Below the pieces are notes generated by a model. The model did not search any database and was not told the DNA's origin. It worked only from the letters and a program-made list of their open reading frames with translations. A stretch of 64,000 nt of DNA from Trichoderma breve (Eukaryota; Ascomycota; Sordariomycetes; Hypocreales; Hypocreaceae): contig NC_079237.1 of assembly GCF_028502605.1 (NCBI RefSeq), forward strand, positions 2,294,001 to 2,358,000, written 5' to 3'. A program made the position numbers and the translations under genes. The stretch's first letter is position 1, and the number at the start of each line of letters is the position of its first letter. Below, piece by piece: positions 22,977 to 34,765 of this stretch.

Positions 22977-23261
22977 ATGTTGGTGAAAGTGAAAAAGTTT
23001 AATAGCGGAGCTCGTTCTCGTTCAATCTCATGTAAGCATCCATTCTTAGAGGATGAACTTAATGATGATCTTAGTGAGGAGGAGGATGTTAGTGATGACT
23101 CGGGGACCCAGCTTCCGCAAAGCATATTGAAAGGGCAATCATTCCGTAGCTACCTAATTGATGTCTGTGATAGGGGTAGAAAGATAGATACTGTGCATGG
23201 TTCAAGGTGGATGCTTGTCTCATCAAGGGACATCGTGCATTTGCATTTGCATATTGATTGA
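22977..23261 (+). CDS. Dubious small ORF, acidic centre
   Basis: ATG-started frame of 94 codons with AT-rich codon choice unlike the GC3-rich neighbours. It begins with a basic segment (MLVKVKKFNSGARSRS), then an acidic one (EDELNDDLSEEEDVSDD). The acidic part derives partly from internal duplication of GA-rich DNA. No domain recognised. It could be a small lineage-specific gene, a remnant of an older element, or chance. I would not annotate it as a gene without RNA evidence. Confidence 0.18.
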   Translation: MLVKVKKFNSGARSRSISCKHPFLEDELNDDLSEEEDVSDDSGTQLPQSILKGQSFRSYLIDVCDRGRKIDTVHGSRWMLVSSRDIVHLHLHID

Positions 23262-24391
23262 CTGACATCTTGGCAGCTGGAAAGCCACAGCCAGCCACTT
23301 TTCTCGCAATACTCCGTAGTCTAGTCTTGATGCGCATCTCCAACTCATCCGCCCATCTATCAGCCTTGGGCATTCCTTCATCCCTCCATCCTCAGCTGGT
23401 AACTAAGCCACCCAAAACGGGCAGCATCAATCAAAAAGGATCAAGACTACTGCACCGTCACGGCCAGGACGACAGCTGAACTTTCAAGGCCTCACGCATC
23501 TGGGCGCTCTTATTCGCTGGCTATAGCTGACAGCACTTGGACGCATCCAGACGACGATGGATGAGCTACGCTCCAACAAGCAAGTCTCAAAAAAATAAAT
23601 TACAATCAATACAAAAGACAGAGCGGTCCGCTATTTCTGCCTTATTTGCTGTTATTAGTGCATGTTGCCATCCTTGGATCTGCGACAACGGTCGTCCGAT
23701 CACGCCAAGCCTCACACCATTGCCACTCCCGCTGATAGCGAATATCTCGGAAACGGTGGACCGACAAGGAGACTCTTGGCAGGAAAAAACACGCGAGATA
23801 CGCGGGCATGCACGCACGATGCCTGGGCCTGGCCTTGTTTTCAATGCCGAGGGTATAGTAAAAAGGGGCTGCGGAATGTAACGCAAAAGAGAAAAAAAAG
23901 AATATCTTTTTCTTCTGTTCTTTTTTTCTTCTAGAGAGACGGGAGTGTTTGATACTGTATCGGTCCGTGTGATCCGAGCTGTATCGAGTACCCGCAAGCT
24001 GCAGACTTGGTCTGCTTACAGGGCTGAACATTGTTTGTTACTTGTACATTCATACATACATCCATCCATGTATCATGCAGCAAGGCGTTGTGTAGAATTC
24101 CAGAACAAAGGAGATTTTCTCGGTGATCCGATTCCGAAACGTGATATGCCCGGGGTGTTCGGATGGATGGGTGGATTTTCGAGTTGTGTTCCGAGTGACG
24201 GAATTAAATGAATGAAATGACTCGATGAGTCTCGGTATAGCGATGACTGACTGATTGACTGACAAGTGCCGGTATCATGGTTATGATGGCAGTCGAGTTT
24301 CGGTTTTTCAGACAAATTTTATTCCGAACATGGGAGGTGGTGGCTGCTGATATCAACACGAGCTGCTCCTTTACCAGTTAGTCCAGCGCCC

Positions 24392-24417
24392 TTTTTTTTT
24401 TTTTTTTTTTTTTTTTT
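24392..24417. repeat. Poly-T tract, 26 nt
   Basis: Uninterrupted run of 26 T. It may mark the tail of an old retroposed sequence on the minus strand, but no target-site duplication or body is evident. Confidence 0.9.
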
Positions 24418-25560
24418 AATTCCCGTCTGCCACCGACTACCGTCAGGATGGCCGTGTTACCGAGTTTTGGATATGATATGACTATTTGGTATAAACGCTA
24501 ATTATAGTTGATGGTGAAGTTGTCGTGTGGACTATCTACGGAATACGCTACGGATGGACCAGGTAAAGCCGTAAGTAGTAGGTTTGTCGAGCATATCCAC
24601 ATAGCACTATGACTGTAATGCTCTAGTCTATTGAATTCGCTATTTTGGATCTCTTATGGAAATGTCAAGACGAATCTTGAATTATATACAGATACCTACC
24701 TAGTACTAAGACGAGTGATACCAGCTAAAGATTGCTTCAGTAAATACAGACTCAAGCACAACATGCTGACGTCACTGAGGGTACTAAGAGGACAGAGCTC
24801 GCATATGAAATCAGTTCCTTACAATGGTGGCATTGAGTATATTTCCAGTTGTCCATGTCCTTTCTATCAAAGCTCCTGTGATATTCTTGTGGTTTTCAAC
24901 TGTTTTGCCCTTATTCCAGGTTAGGTCAGATTGCCTTACTAGGTACCTTAATAGAGCGACTTATACGAGGTACTTTTATTTATTGTCTCGATACTTTCAC
25001 ATCAACCGCGCATAGCATGCATCCCAAGGTACCATTTTTAGACTATAAAGTACATAGTACTTCCATACTTGGTCATCGAAGCTGGAAATGATGCAATCGC
25101 GTTCCTGCCCTCACGAAATGTCATCGCAGCGCATCGCATCGCATCGCGCAAAAGGCAGACGCACACAAAGTACCTCTCCATACCCCTCAAGCTGCAATCG
25201 GTACCTCGTTAGATCCTTCCCAGCGCGAGGCCACGGGACTTTTGTCATCCCTCCATACTCGCACCTAATTTCCCACACTCAACCTCCAATCTTCCCCTCG
25301 TCAAATAAAGCCAACAACGAAGATCGAAATCCCGAATCCGATGCCGAATAACCTTCGTCGTCACCTCCTTTGACATCCTCAAAAAAATACGCCGCTGCCG
25401 GACCGATCCGGGACGGTGGCTTGCATCAAGACCAACCATTGCCAGGCACTCCGGCGCCTCAATAACCTCCAGGCCCGAAAGCCGTCATCGCATCGGCAAC
25501 ACCGTTAGTTAGCAAACGTCAACAAAAACAACAAGGGCAGAGGAACGAGACAAACAAACC

Positions 25561-26542
25561 ATGGCCGCATTCCTGCCCTTGCTGGCCTCCCTCTTTGGCT
25601 GGATCTACACGTTCGCCTGGAGCCTCTCCTTTTACCCCCAGCCGCTGCTCAACTGGCAGCGCCGCTCCACGTCCGGCACAACAGCCGACTTTCCTACCCT
25701 CAACATCATCGGTATGTTTGTTCCAAGGCGCTGGTTTGGGGTTCTCCTCCAAAATGCGCCCGTTGTCTCACATCATCATATCCATCCATACTCCATCGAC
25801 GATCATCGTGTCCAACAGTGAACTCTTTTGCTTGCGCTAACCTCCTCCTCTTCCTCTCGTGCCCACAGGTTTCGCCGCGTATCTCGCTTCCAACGTCGCC
25901 TTGTACTACTCCCCCGTTGTGCGGAGCCAGTACGCCGCCCGCCATAACGGCTTGCTCCCCACTGTCGCCTTCAACGACATCACCTTTGCGCTGCACGCCC
26001 TCGTCCTCAGCATCATCACCGCCTCGCAGTATCTCCTCCGCCCGCTCTGGGGCTTCGAGCCTAGCGCCGGCACCCGCCCCAGCCGCTTCGTCACCGGCAT
26101 CATTGCTGGCTCTGCGCTGGGCCTCCTCATCACCTGGATCATCGTGGGCGCGACGCCGTCTGGGAACCCGGCCACGGACTGGTGCGAGCTAGATATTGCC
26201 TACGCCGTCGGCTACGTCAAGCTCTTGGTCTCGCTGGTCAAGTACACGCCGCAGATTCTCGCAAACTACCGCAACAAGAGCACGCGCGGTTGGAGCATCT
26301 GGCAGATCATCCTCGATATCGTCGGGGGAGTCTTGAGCTTGGCCCAGCTCGGCATCGATGGTTACCTGCAGCACGACTGGAGTGGCATTACGGGCAACCC
26401 GATCAAGCTGGCACTTGGCAACTGCAGCTTGGTGTTTGACACCATCTTCATCTTGCAGCACTACGTCATCTACCGAGGCAAGGAGACTAGTGATGAGGAA
26501 CAGAGACTTCTTCCAGATGAAGAGAGGAGGCACCGTGACTAG
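25561..26542 (+). CDS. ERS1: Cystinosin homologue, PQ-loop lysosomal/vacuolar transporter
   Basis: Two exons, 25561-25711 and 25869-26542, separated by a 157-nt intron (donor GTATGT, acceptor CCCACAG, splitting a Gly codon), give 274 residues. The N-terminus [20 protein letters not shown] leads into the first PQ loop ([16 protein letters not shown]). The second is [19 protein letters not shown]. Seven hydrophobic segments are expected from the sequence. The combination FYPQ-x-LLNW-RRKST-like motif, NVALYYSP and the C-terminal [16 protein letters not shown] is that of cystinosin, the proton-coupled cystine exporter of lysosomes. The yeast relative is Ers1. The C-terminus ([15 protein letters not shown]) contains an acidic dileucine-like ERxLL arrangement (EEQRLL) of the kind that sorts proteins to vacuoles/lysosomes. 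It converges with the LeuRS gene, leaving only ~200 bp between stops. Confidence 0.92.
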
Positions 26543-26743
26543 ATTAGATCCAAACCACGTTGTTTTTGATTGCAGACTTTAGATTTTGTGGTGCCTTCCA
26601 CAGAGGCGCCACCTAATACCCATTGAGCAAGAGTAAGAGGCTGGCTACCTGCAGTAAATATGCCATGTCATACATATATGTCCATTGTCTATAAGATCTA
26701 CGGAGTTGGGGTATCCGTTCTATCGTGTCACGCAGGCGCTGCT

Positions 26744-29704
26744 CTATAGTACAAAGTTGATAACTTTTCCCCCATCCACGGGAATCGTCCTCCTGGCCGA
26801 TCGCACATTGTATTTACCCTCGCCAAACCGGCTCCTACCTTCTTCCGTCTCCAGGATCGCCTCCACCAGCCAGTCGCGCAGCGCATCGCCTTGCAAGTCG
26901 CTGGGCGGGCGCGGGATGGTCACCATAGCGCGCAGCTTGCCGTTGATTTGCACGGCGCACTTGATATGCACCGCCTGGAGCAGCGGCAAACTGCCGTCCT
27001 GCACGGGGAAGCTGGTCGTCTTGAAGATGGAGCCGCTGGACGGGTGAAGAAGGCTCCAGCACTCCTCTGCGAAAGCGGGCGTGATGGGCGCCATGAGGCG
27101 CACAATGACATCTGCCGTCTGTCTCCTGATGCCCTGGTCTGCGTGTTTCTGCTGAACAAGCTCATTGGTGAGCGTCATGAGATCCGACACGACCGTGTTG
27201 AGCGCATAAATCTTGTCGTAGCCCCTCGTGATGGATTCAATCTTGTTCTGCGTCTCGCGCCAAAGCGCCGTCTCAGAATCCCACTTGGCTAGCTTCTCCT
27301 TGTCGTTGCTCGGGGGCGAGGACCCTCGCTTGGCGAAATACTCCTTTGCTGGCAGTGACTCCTCTGGCGACTTGGCGAGTGCCACCACCTGGTCGTGGAG
27401 CTTCTGGAGCCAGCGAGTGACGCCGGTAATCTTGGACTCGTCCCAGTTGAGTACATCGGCGACGGGCGCTTGGAAGAGCATGTGCGCGCGCGTTGGATCG
27501 ACGCCGTATTTGGACGTGAACTCGGTGGGGTCTACTCCGTTGTGCTTCGACTTGGACATCTTCTCAAAGGCTACTGTAGCAGGTTCTCCTGTGGCCACGA
27601 CGAGAGGATTCGACGGATCTGTCAAGTCCACCTCGTCTGGCTTGAGGAACTTGCCCGACTTGGGGTCGATGTAAGTCTTGCCATGGACCATGCCCTGGGT
27701 AATAAGGCGCTTGAATGGCTCGGCAGATAGGGCGTCGGCTTCAGAGTACTGAGGAAGCAGTGGTGTAGTGGCCAGGAACTTGAAGATGAAGCGGGCATAG
27801 AGAAGGTGAAGAATGGCATGCTCAACACCTCCGATATAAATGTCCACAGGTAGCGCTTTGGCTGCCTCGGGGGAGAAGAGCTGGTTCGGATTTTGGGGAT
27901 CGGCAAACCGAGCGTAGTACCAGCTTGAATCGACAAAGGTGTCCATGGTATCGGTGTCTCTCCGAGCTGGGCCGCTACATTTAGGACACTCAGTCTTGAC
28001 AAAGTCAGGTGCCGACTCCAGCGCATTGCCCGCCTTGCCCTGTGCCCAGTGATTGTCCACCTTGGGCAGAAGAACGGGCAGCTGCTCATCCGGTACGGGC
28101 ACGGGGCCGCAAGAATCGCAGTGAATGATGGGTATGGGAGCGCCCCAGTACCGCTGGCGACTGATGAGCCAATCTCTCAATCGCCACTTTGTGCCGGGCT
28201 TCGCAAGCTCTGCGCCTTCAAGCATCCGGATCATCATATCTCCCGCTTCCTTGGAGTGTTTACCTTGGTAGATGCCGCTGTGCTCTGTCATGTAACCGTG
28301 TTCAACGAATGGCTCGTTCTCCAACACCGTGGTTGATTCGTCCTCGGACGCGGCCAGAACCATTCGAATGGGTTCATCGATGTTGTGCTCTCGCCAAAAG
28401 GCGTGATCTCGGGAGTCGTGGCCGGGCACGCCCATGACAGCCCCCTCACCGTAGTCACCCAATACATAGGAGGCCACATAGATGGGCAGCGATTCCTTGG
28501 TAGCATCCGGGGTCTTCTCGTGAAAGGCGAGAGGGTTGATGCCTCGAATATGCGGCAACAGATACCCGACTTTCGAGTCTGGGGGCAGTCCAGGGAGAGT
28601 GTCGAGGAACGCTTGTAGCTCCGGGTCGTGTTTTGCTAGCTGGGCCACCACGGGATGATTGGAGGCGAGGGCAAGATACTGGACCCCAAACAAGGTGTCG
28701 GGCCGGGTCGTAAACACTTCGAGGGCGGTATCAATCTTGACCCTACCAAGAGCCATAAGGGGAAACTTGACCACAGCACCGGTTGACTTTCCCAACCAAT
28801 TTCTCTGCTGAGAAATAACATGCTCGGGCCAAGCACCGTCCTTGGCCAAGCTGTCGAGCTCTTTCAGGAGCTCCTCGCTAAATTCGGATATGCGAAAGAA
28901 CCATTGTTTTAATTTCCGTTTCTCGACCTTGGCGCCTGATCTCCACGAGCATCCGTTTGCATCCACCTGTTCGTTTGCCAATACTGTCTTGTCCACCGGG
29001 TCGTAGTTGACCTCGGCCTCAGCTTGATATGCCAATCCGCGTTCGTGAAGCATCAAAAACAGCTTTTGCGTGTGTTTGTAGAAATCCGGATCGCAAGTTG
29101 TCAATTCCTAAATATGTTTTCCGTTTAGCTCAATTCTATCTATACTGGTCGTGTTCACAATTGGATCATGAATAACACTTACCCGTGACCAGTCCCAGCT
29201 GCCATTCATCACGTCAAGCTGGCTCTTCATTTTGGTAATGTTGCTCTTAGTCCAGCCATCAGGTGGAACACCTCTCTCTAGGGCGGCATTCTCAGCGGGC
29301 AGGCCAAAGGCATCCCAGCCCATTGGCAGCAGCACCTTGTCGCCCTTGAGGGTGTGGTATCGAGCAATCACATCGGCAATGGTGTATACTCGTAGGTGGC
29401 CAAGATGGAGGGTGCCGCTGGGGTACGGGAACATGGGCAAGATGTAGCTATGCTTTTGGCCATCCGACAATGCGGCGGCATGAGGCTCGCCATTCGTAGG
29501 ATTCTGGTCCCAGACCTGGCGCCATTTCTTGTCCAGACCAACAAGATCAACTGCATACCATCTCCGGTTCAAACATCGTGGGTCGTGTCGCGTGAGGGCA
29601 GATGGCCGATTTATCGCCCCATTTGCACCAGCTGCTATATACCGGCGGCAAGGAGCTAGGCCGGCTCCTCTGAGGCTCATACGGCTGCCATTAAGCATGT
29701 GCAT
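26744..29704 (-). CDS. NAM2: Mitochondrial leucyl-tRNA synthetase
   Basis: Two exons, 29704-29183 and 29107-26744, with a 75-nt intron (donor GTAAGT, acceptor TTTAG, phase 0), encode 961 residues. The basic, Arg-rich N-terminus looks like a mitochondrial presequence. The class I HIGH motif is HLGH at residues 100-103 ([17 protein letters not shown]) and the KMSKS motif is intact at 690-694. The CP1 editing domain is present: TTRPDTLFG at ~307-315 is its Thr-rich region, which binds mischarged tRNA for hydrolysis. The anticodon-binding helical bundle and a short C-terminal domain ending KVINFVL follow. The bacterial-type LeuRS layout identifies the mitochondrial rather than the cytosolic enzyme. 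It charges mt-tRNA-Leu for organellar translation. In yeast the same protein also assists group I intron splicing, which cannot be judged here. Confidence 0.95.
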
Positions 29705-30451
29705 TATGGTACGGTCATATTGCGGTGCAAAGTTTCCCGCAACAATCTTTGTGGTTGAGCAGAGATGAAGTGTGGAAGAAGAAGAAGAAGAGAATGTAGT
29801 GTCATAGACGGAATGGTTCGATGTCGATATGAAATCGCCGGACTTTTTTTCTGCACCAGCGGTTGTTATCGGAGCTCCCCCAGTGCTCTAACACGGCCCT
29901 GTAGGGGATCTGCGGATGCGTCATAGCGCTCCCCCAGTGCGATAGCGATAGCGACAACGGACACAACCCCGCCATTGCTGCTGCTTAATGGCAGCTGCCC
30001 CGCCACCTTTGCGGCGGCATCGCAAAACTTTCTGCTTGCTCGTTTGTCCAGAGACTTGCAACTCTCTCGCTGGGTCAATTGACGCCTCTCTCTGGGCATC
30101 GGATACCGCGCTACGGACACTTCGTAGGCTTGCCGCATACCTACATCGTTTTCAATTGGCCAGATCTCCGGCATTTCGCAGCTCCCTTCGGCTGGAAGAA
30201 ACTGTAACCGCGAGATAGTGCTACCCGACCGGCACAAGACTTCAAGGGGGATTTTGATCTATCCATCCCGAACGTATCATCAGCCAGCAAACAAGTTACG
30301 CGCCGGCCTGACTCGACAATCACAGATAAACTCCTCATTCGACCTTGAATTACAGCTATTTTGTGTTTCTGTAGTGACACAAAACGAACGCTCGAATCGG
30401 CATCAACAATCTTCCTAGGCAGTATTTGGGCCTCATTTATACCCAGCCAAC
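29705..30451. promoter_or_regulatory. Divergent promoter region of LeuRS and MTHFR genes
   Basis: 747 bp between two divergent start codons, so both promoters lie here. A 13-bp direct repeat, GCTCCCCCAGTGC, occurs at 29874-29886 and 29928-29940, 54 bp apart. TGACTC, the core of the GCN4/CPC1 amino-acid-starvation site, is at 30309-30314, on the MTHFR side. Control by cross-pathway regulation would suit a methionine-pathway gene and a synthetase, but a six-base core can occur by chance. Confidence 0.5.
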
Positions 30452-32476
30452 ATGGACAAGATCACCGAGAAAATAGCGGCACTGCCGCCCGATGGGGAGT
30501 ACTTCTCCCTCGAGTTTTTCCCTCCCAAGACGGCGATGGGATTCTCCAATCTGCGTGTTCGTCTTCAGCGAATGGAGAGAGCTCTGCGACCTCTCTTCGT
30601 CAACGTCACCTGGGGAGCTGGCGGCTCAACATCGCAAAAGTCGCTTGAGCTGGCCGAGCTGTGCCAGCGCGAGATTGGCCTCACCACATGTCTCCACCTT
30701 ACGTGTACAAACATGAGCCAGGCCCTAATTGACCAGGCGCTGGAAGATGCGAGAGCACTGGGAATCCGCAACATTCTCGCCTTGCGAGGAGACCCGCCCC
30801 GCGCCGAGTACCGAGACGCCGACGAGCCGGACCAGGCTGCTTCCGAGGAGTTTACATGGGCAATTGACCTTGTCAAATATATTCGCAAGAAGTATGGCAG
30901 CTACTTTTGCATTGGTGTTGCTGCGTATCCTGAGGGCCATGGTGATGGAAGCCACCCCGAAGGCCAAAGCTTTGAACACGATCTCCCGTATCTCGTCGAG
31001 AAAGTCCAAGCTGGAGCAGACTTCATAATGACCCAGCTATTCTTCGACATCGAGGCCTACGAAAAGTTCGAAACAACTCTGAGAAACCACCCTAGTGGCG
31101 CCTTCAAAACGATACCCATCTTGCCAGGCCTGATGCCCATCCAAAGCTATGCAATGATCAAACGCACGGCAAAGCTAAGCCACGCCAAGATACCGGAAGA
31201 GACTATGGCCCGCCTCAACGCTGTTAAGGGAGACGATGAGAAGGTCAAAATGGTCGGAGTTGACATCGTTAGCGAGTTGATTGGGCAGATTAGAGAAATC
31301 AAAAGCAGGACCCCGGGTCCCAAGGGCTTCCATTTCTACACGCTCAACCTCGAAAAGTCAATCTCCTTCATCCTTGAGAGAACCAAGCTTATTCCAGATG
31401 TCCCTGAGGACGAGGAAGCTGTCGTCGATGAGACTGTGGCAGCAGCGGCGCAGTTGGTGGTACCAAAGATCAGCGTCAATGGTAATGTACCACCTCGCTC
31501 GTCCAGTCACGCACGCACGGGCAGAAGACAGTCATCTGTCGGTTCGGACCCGCATAACCGTGTCATCGTTGGCAGGGCCGCCACGCACCCGGAGTGGGAA
31601 GCAACCAGCACAGAGGCTGGTATTCCCGCCGAAAGTGTCAACACTCGTGCAAACACATTGGCCATTTCTGAAGGCGAGGGCGCTCTTGGTCGTGAGGCGA
31701 CGTGGGACGACTTCCCCAACGGTCGATTTGGTGATGCCCGCTCGCCTGCTTACGGAGAAATTGACGGTTACGGCGTCAGCATTCACATGTCCGTCACACA
31801 GGCCGTTAGGCTTTGGGGACATCCAAAGGTAGCTAGTGACATCAATGACATCTTTGTGAGACACATTAGAGGAGAGATTTCTGCCATCCCCTGGAGCGAA
31901 GAAGACCTTCTTCCCGAGTCCTCCATCATCAAGTCCAAACTTGAGGCCATGAACAGAAAGGGCTGGTGGACTGTTGCTTCTCAACCCGCTGTCAACGGCT
32001 TGCCATCGACGGATTCCACATTCGGATGGGGCCCGGCTTCTGGATTCGTCTTCCAGAAGTCATTCGTCGAGTTCTTCATCCCATCTGCAGACTGGAAGAT
32101 TCTCTACGATAAGCTCACATCTGCCGAGGTTGAGGAAGTGGTGTGCTTCTATGCCAGCAATGCTAAAGGCGACTTCATCTCATCCGATGCCAGCGGCGGC
32201 TCCGGCCGAGCTGTCATGAGCGCGAGTACGAATGCTGTGACTTGGGGAGTGTTCCCCGGCAAGGAGATTGTTACACCAACCATCATCGAAGAGGTCAGCT
32301 TCCGCGCCTGGAGCGAGGAGGCGTTTGATATTTGGGCCGAGTGGGCAAAGGTGTATGGGCGAGGATCAGACAGCCAGAAGCTGTTGGACGAGATCAAAGA
32401 GGACCGCTGGCTTGTGAACATCATCCACCACGACTATGTGGACACGGAAGCTTTGTGGAGGTTGTTGATCGAATGA
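30452..32476 (+). CDS. MET12: Methylenetetrahydrofolate reductase, Met12 type
   Basis: Intronless, 674 residues, from ATG in context CCAACATGGAC. The N-terminal ~310 residues are the FAD-binding TIM barrel: SLEFFPPKT with the catalytic-acid Glu at residue 21, WGAGGSTSQKSLELA, HLTCTNM and NILALRGDPP. A low-complexity linker (~340-405) leads to the eukaryotic C-terminal regulatory domain, with LGREATWDDFPNGRFGDARS from ~411 and VTWGVFPGKEIV near the end. The enzyme reduces methylene-THF to methyl-THF for methionine synthesis, and the C-terminal domain is where S-adenosylmethionine inhibits eukaryotic enzymes. Fungi have two paralogues. The WGAGGST segment, the long linker and the C-terminal IHHDYVDTEALWRLL match yeast Met12 as I recall it better than Met13. 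Paralogue assignment is from memory, family is certain. Confidence 0.95.
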   Translation: MDKITEKIAALPPDGEYFSLEFFPPKTAMGFSNLRVRLQRMERALRPLFVNVTWGAGGSTSQKSLELAELCQREIGLTTCLHLTCTNMSQALIDQALEDARALGIRNILALRGDPPRAEYRDADEPDQAASEEFTWAIDLVKYIRKKYGSYFCIGVAAYPEGHGDGSHPEGQSFEHDLPYLVEKVQAGADFIMTQLFFDIEAYEKFETTLRNHPSGAFKTIPILPGLMPIQSYAMIKRTAKLSHAKIPEETMARLNAVKGDDEKVKMVGVDIVSELIGQIREIKSRTPGPKGFHFYTLNLEKSISFILERTKLIPDVPEDEEAVVDETVAAAAQLVVPKISVNGNVPPRSSSHARTGRRQSSVGSDPHNRVIVGRAATHPEWEATSTEAGIPAESVNTRANTLAISEGEGALGREATWDDFPNGRFGDARSPAYGEIDGYGVSIHMSVTQAVRLWGHPKVASDINDIFVRHIRGEISAIPWSEEDLLPESSIIKSKLEAMNRKGWWTVASQPAVNGLPSTDSTFGWGPASGFVFQKSFVEFFIPSADWKILYDKLTSAEVEEVVCFYASNAKGDFISSDASGGSGRAVMSASTNAVTWGVFPGKEIVTPTIIEEVSFRAWSEEAFDIWAEWAKVYGRGSDSQKLLDEIKEDRWLVNIIHHDYVDTEALWRLLIE

Positions 32477-33470
32477 GACGCAGTCACGGCTTCTTGGAGA
32501 TGTTTTTGGAGTGAGGTAATGGATATAGGCGCTGGCAATTGTTAAAAGAAAGAACCAAATACCACGAAAAGCATCATTCGAATTGTAAGAGAGAGAGTGT
32601 GAGAGGGGCTTATTAATCAACTTGTATATCGGAGATGCAAGAGACGAGAGTTTACAATCTCTTCATGCCTCAGACTCAACTCTGGCACCCAAAGAAAAAC
32701 AAAATGAGAAGGAAACCCCCCCCCTTTTAGATAAATCATGCGGGACACGCAGAGTTCCGAGTCAACAGGCAAGACTTATTTCAACTCGAAGCTTGCAATG
32801 TTCATTTTATATTCACTTTACGATCCATCGAGCTTCATGTAAAAAGCATCATGTTTTGCTATTCGACACTTTGGTCCTAGTTTGCTGTGTGTGCAGATCA
32901 AAACACCGAGTTTTGTTCTCCTATCATTCCCTTCGTCGTCTTTGCTTCATCATGCCCCGAAACTGGAGATCACTATAATGAATGAAAAAGAAGAAAAAAA
33001 GAAAGAAAAAACTATAACTCAAATGAACCGGTTTTCCCCTAGTCATTCTTTAAGAAAAGGGAGAGATGAAATGACGGATTTGAGATTTGAATAAAAGCAA
33101 AGTTGTTAAAAACAAGAGGGGGTAGATATGCCCGTATGAAAATCGTGTAAGCAAAGAGAAGGGCAAAAGAAATTACCAGACATAAAAAATAGAGAAATAC
33201 GCAAGTCTCTGGGTGGGAAAACGAGTCAAAAGCAAAGTTCCTTTCCTCCGCCAACGCCGTGCATGCGCGCAACCGTGGTCGCAGTATCTGTCCTTCATAA
33301 TAGGTAACCACCAAGATCCGGTTTTCAAATATCAATCATCTCATCCATATGAGGAATTTTTTTTCTCTTTGTTTTATTTTAAAGGGAAAACCTTCCGCCT
33401 GCGATTCCGAACGATGGAAACTGTTGAGGTGGAAAGCAGACAGATAGCATTCTCTGTCATCCCTTCTCTT
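32477..33470. other. Intergenic region between convergent genes
   Basis: About 1 kb of AT-rich sequence with A/G-rich tracts and a CCCCCCCC run near 32718, between two stop codons. Consistent with 3' UTRs. No gene seen. Confidence 0.6.
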
Positions 33471-34765
33471 CTAAATCTCACCGTCGCCTAGCAGATCATC
33501 GGCGTCGCCCATCTGGAACGACTGCGAGACGTAATGACCCGAAGGCGGATAGCTGACTGCAGGAGGTCCCGTGTTCATGCCAATGATCGGCCTGCCGCTG
33601 AACGAGGCCTGGACAGGCTGAACAGGCACGCTGACGGGGGAGAAGACAGAGGCAAAGTGGCCGGCTGGGGCATCAGTCTCGGGCTGGGAATCGCTAGCAT
33701 CGAGCAGCGCAGAAGCTTCAGCGATCGTAGCGGTGGCTTTGGCTGCGGCCCTGCGACCTGGAGTCCCGTTTCTCTGGCCCGGGAAGGCTCCTCCGGCCTT
33801 GGGCTTCTTGGTAGGCGTGTCTTCATGCTCGCTCCAGTTGTCAATGTCGGCGATATCATCCTCATCCTCGTCTGACGAAGCTCGCTTGATTATGTCTGGC
33901 TGCTTGCGGCCGCGCTTGCGTCCAGTACCAGTGCCGGTTCGGCTTCCACCTGAACGAGCGGCAGTGGGCTTGGACGGCGTGGAAACGAGACTGCCGCCTC
34001 CAGAACCGAGGTTGAGGCAGTTGGCGACATCGCCGCCTTCACTCTCGACCTTTCGGAGGGTATCGGCGTCCTTTTTGAATCCGCGAAACTGGAACTGAAT
34101 ACCGTCGGGGGTAGACTGGCCAAAGTATTTGGCGATATCTGTAGAGACAATGGTTAGCTGTGTTCTGATACGTTGATGAACAGATTGATGTTGTCTGACT
34201 CAAAGTAGTACAGAAATGTTGGATATTGAAAGCAGGAGAGTGGCGATATGAATGGGAAGTGATGAGTGGGGGAGATCAATCTTTTCGAAACCAAGAATCA
34301 AGCGCCAGGGACCAAAGCATACTCTTCTTCTCCACGGCCTCCTGAGTTGCAGGAAGGTCTCCGTCCGGGCAGATATTCTTGGGATCGAATCCCTGGTTGC
34401 GCCCTTCACGAATGATGACCGACTGTGCTCTGAGACGGCGGAATCGATGATTGAGAGCGTGCTCAGTCATGTCGGATCCATAGCAAGCAGCAATTTCTGG
34501 GACGAAGCGTCAACCTTCGCCCCAATAAAAACAATGATAAGATGAAAGGTGACAGATGAAGCAGAAAGAGAACCCATATTCAAGATCTTCCAATCATGGA
34601 TTGGGGCAAGAGAAAGAACCAACGGTACTGGTGATACATGGAAAAAAAGAGTTGCTTACCTTTGTAGTTCCACTTAACCTCGGGGTGAGCTGCGACAATG
34701 GCGCGTACCATACGGGCCTGTGCCTCGTAGGTTTTGTAGTTCGCCTTGGAACTGGCGGCAGGCAT
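33471..34765 (-). CDS. Fungal-specific basic protein with SANT-like N-terminus
   Basis: Reconstructed from three exons on the minus strand: 34765-34660, 34496-34323 and 34138-33471. Introns are 163 nt (donor GTAAGC) and 184 nt (donor GTATGC, branch GCTAACC). The product is 315 residues. Residues ~15-60 (VRAIVAAHPEVKWNYKEIAA, then MTEHALNHRFRRLRAQ) resemble the short helical, Myb/SANT-like segment found in many uncharacterised Sordariomycete proteins. Next come YFGQSTPDGIQFQFRGFKKD and a basic stretch TGRKRGRKQP that is AT-hook-like, then acidic and Pro/Ala-rich sequence ending GDADDLLGDGEI. A nuclear DNA-associated role is an inference from composition only. No single exon stands out as a long frame with its own start, so simple ORF scans miss this gene. 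The continuous reading frame across both junctions supports the model. Confidence 0.8.

Larger units (their letters stand above)
21873..25560. other. 3.7-kb interval between divergent genes
   Basis: AT-rich and simple-sequence-rich. It holds a GGATG pentanucleotide run (22364-22384), a 26-nt poly-T tract (24392-24417), and one AT-biased small open frame (22977-23261) listed separately. The right end, from about 25.1 kb, is C-rich promoter/leader sequence of the cystinosin homologue. No other gene seen. Confidence 0.55.

Noticed and set aside
26891..28437. Several plus-strand ORFs opposite LeuRS
   Set aside because: Shadows of the conserved coding strand.
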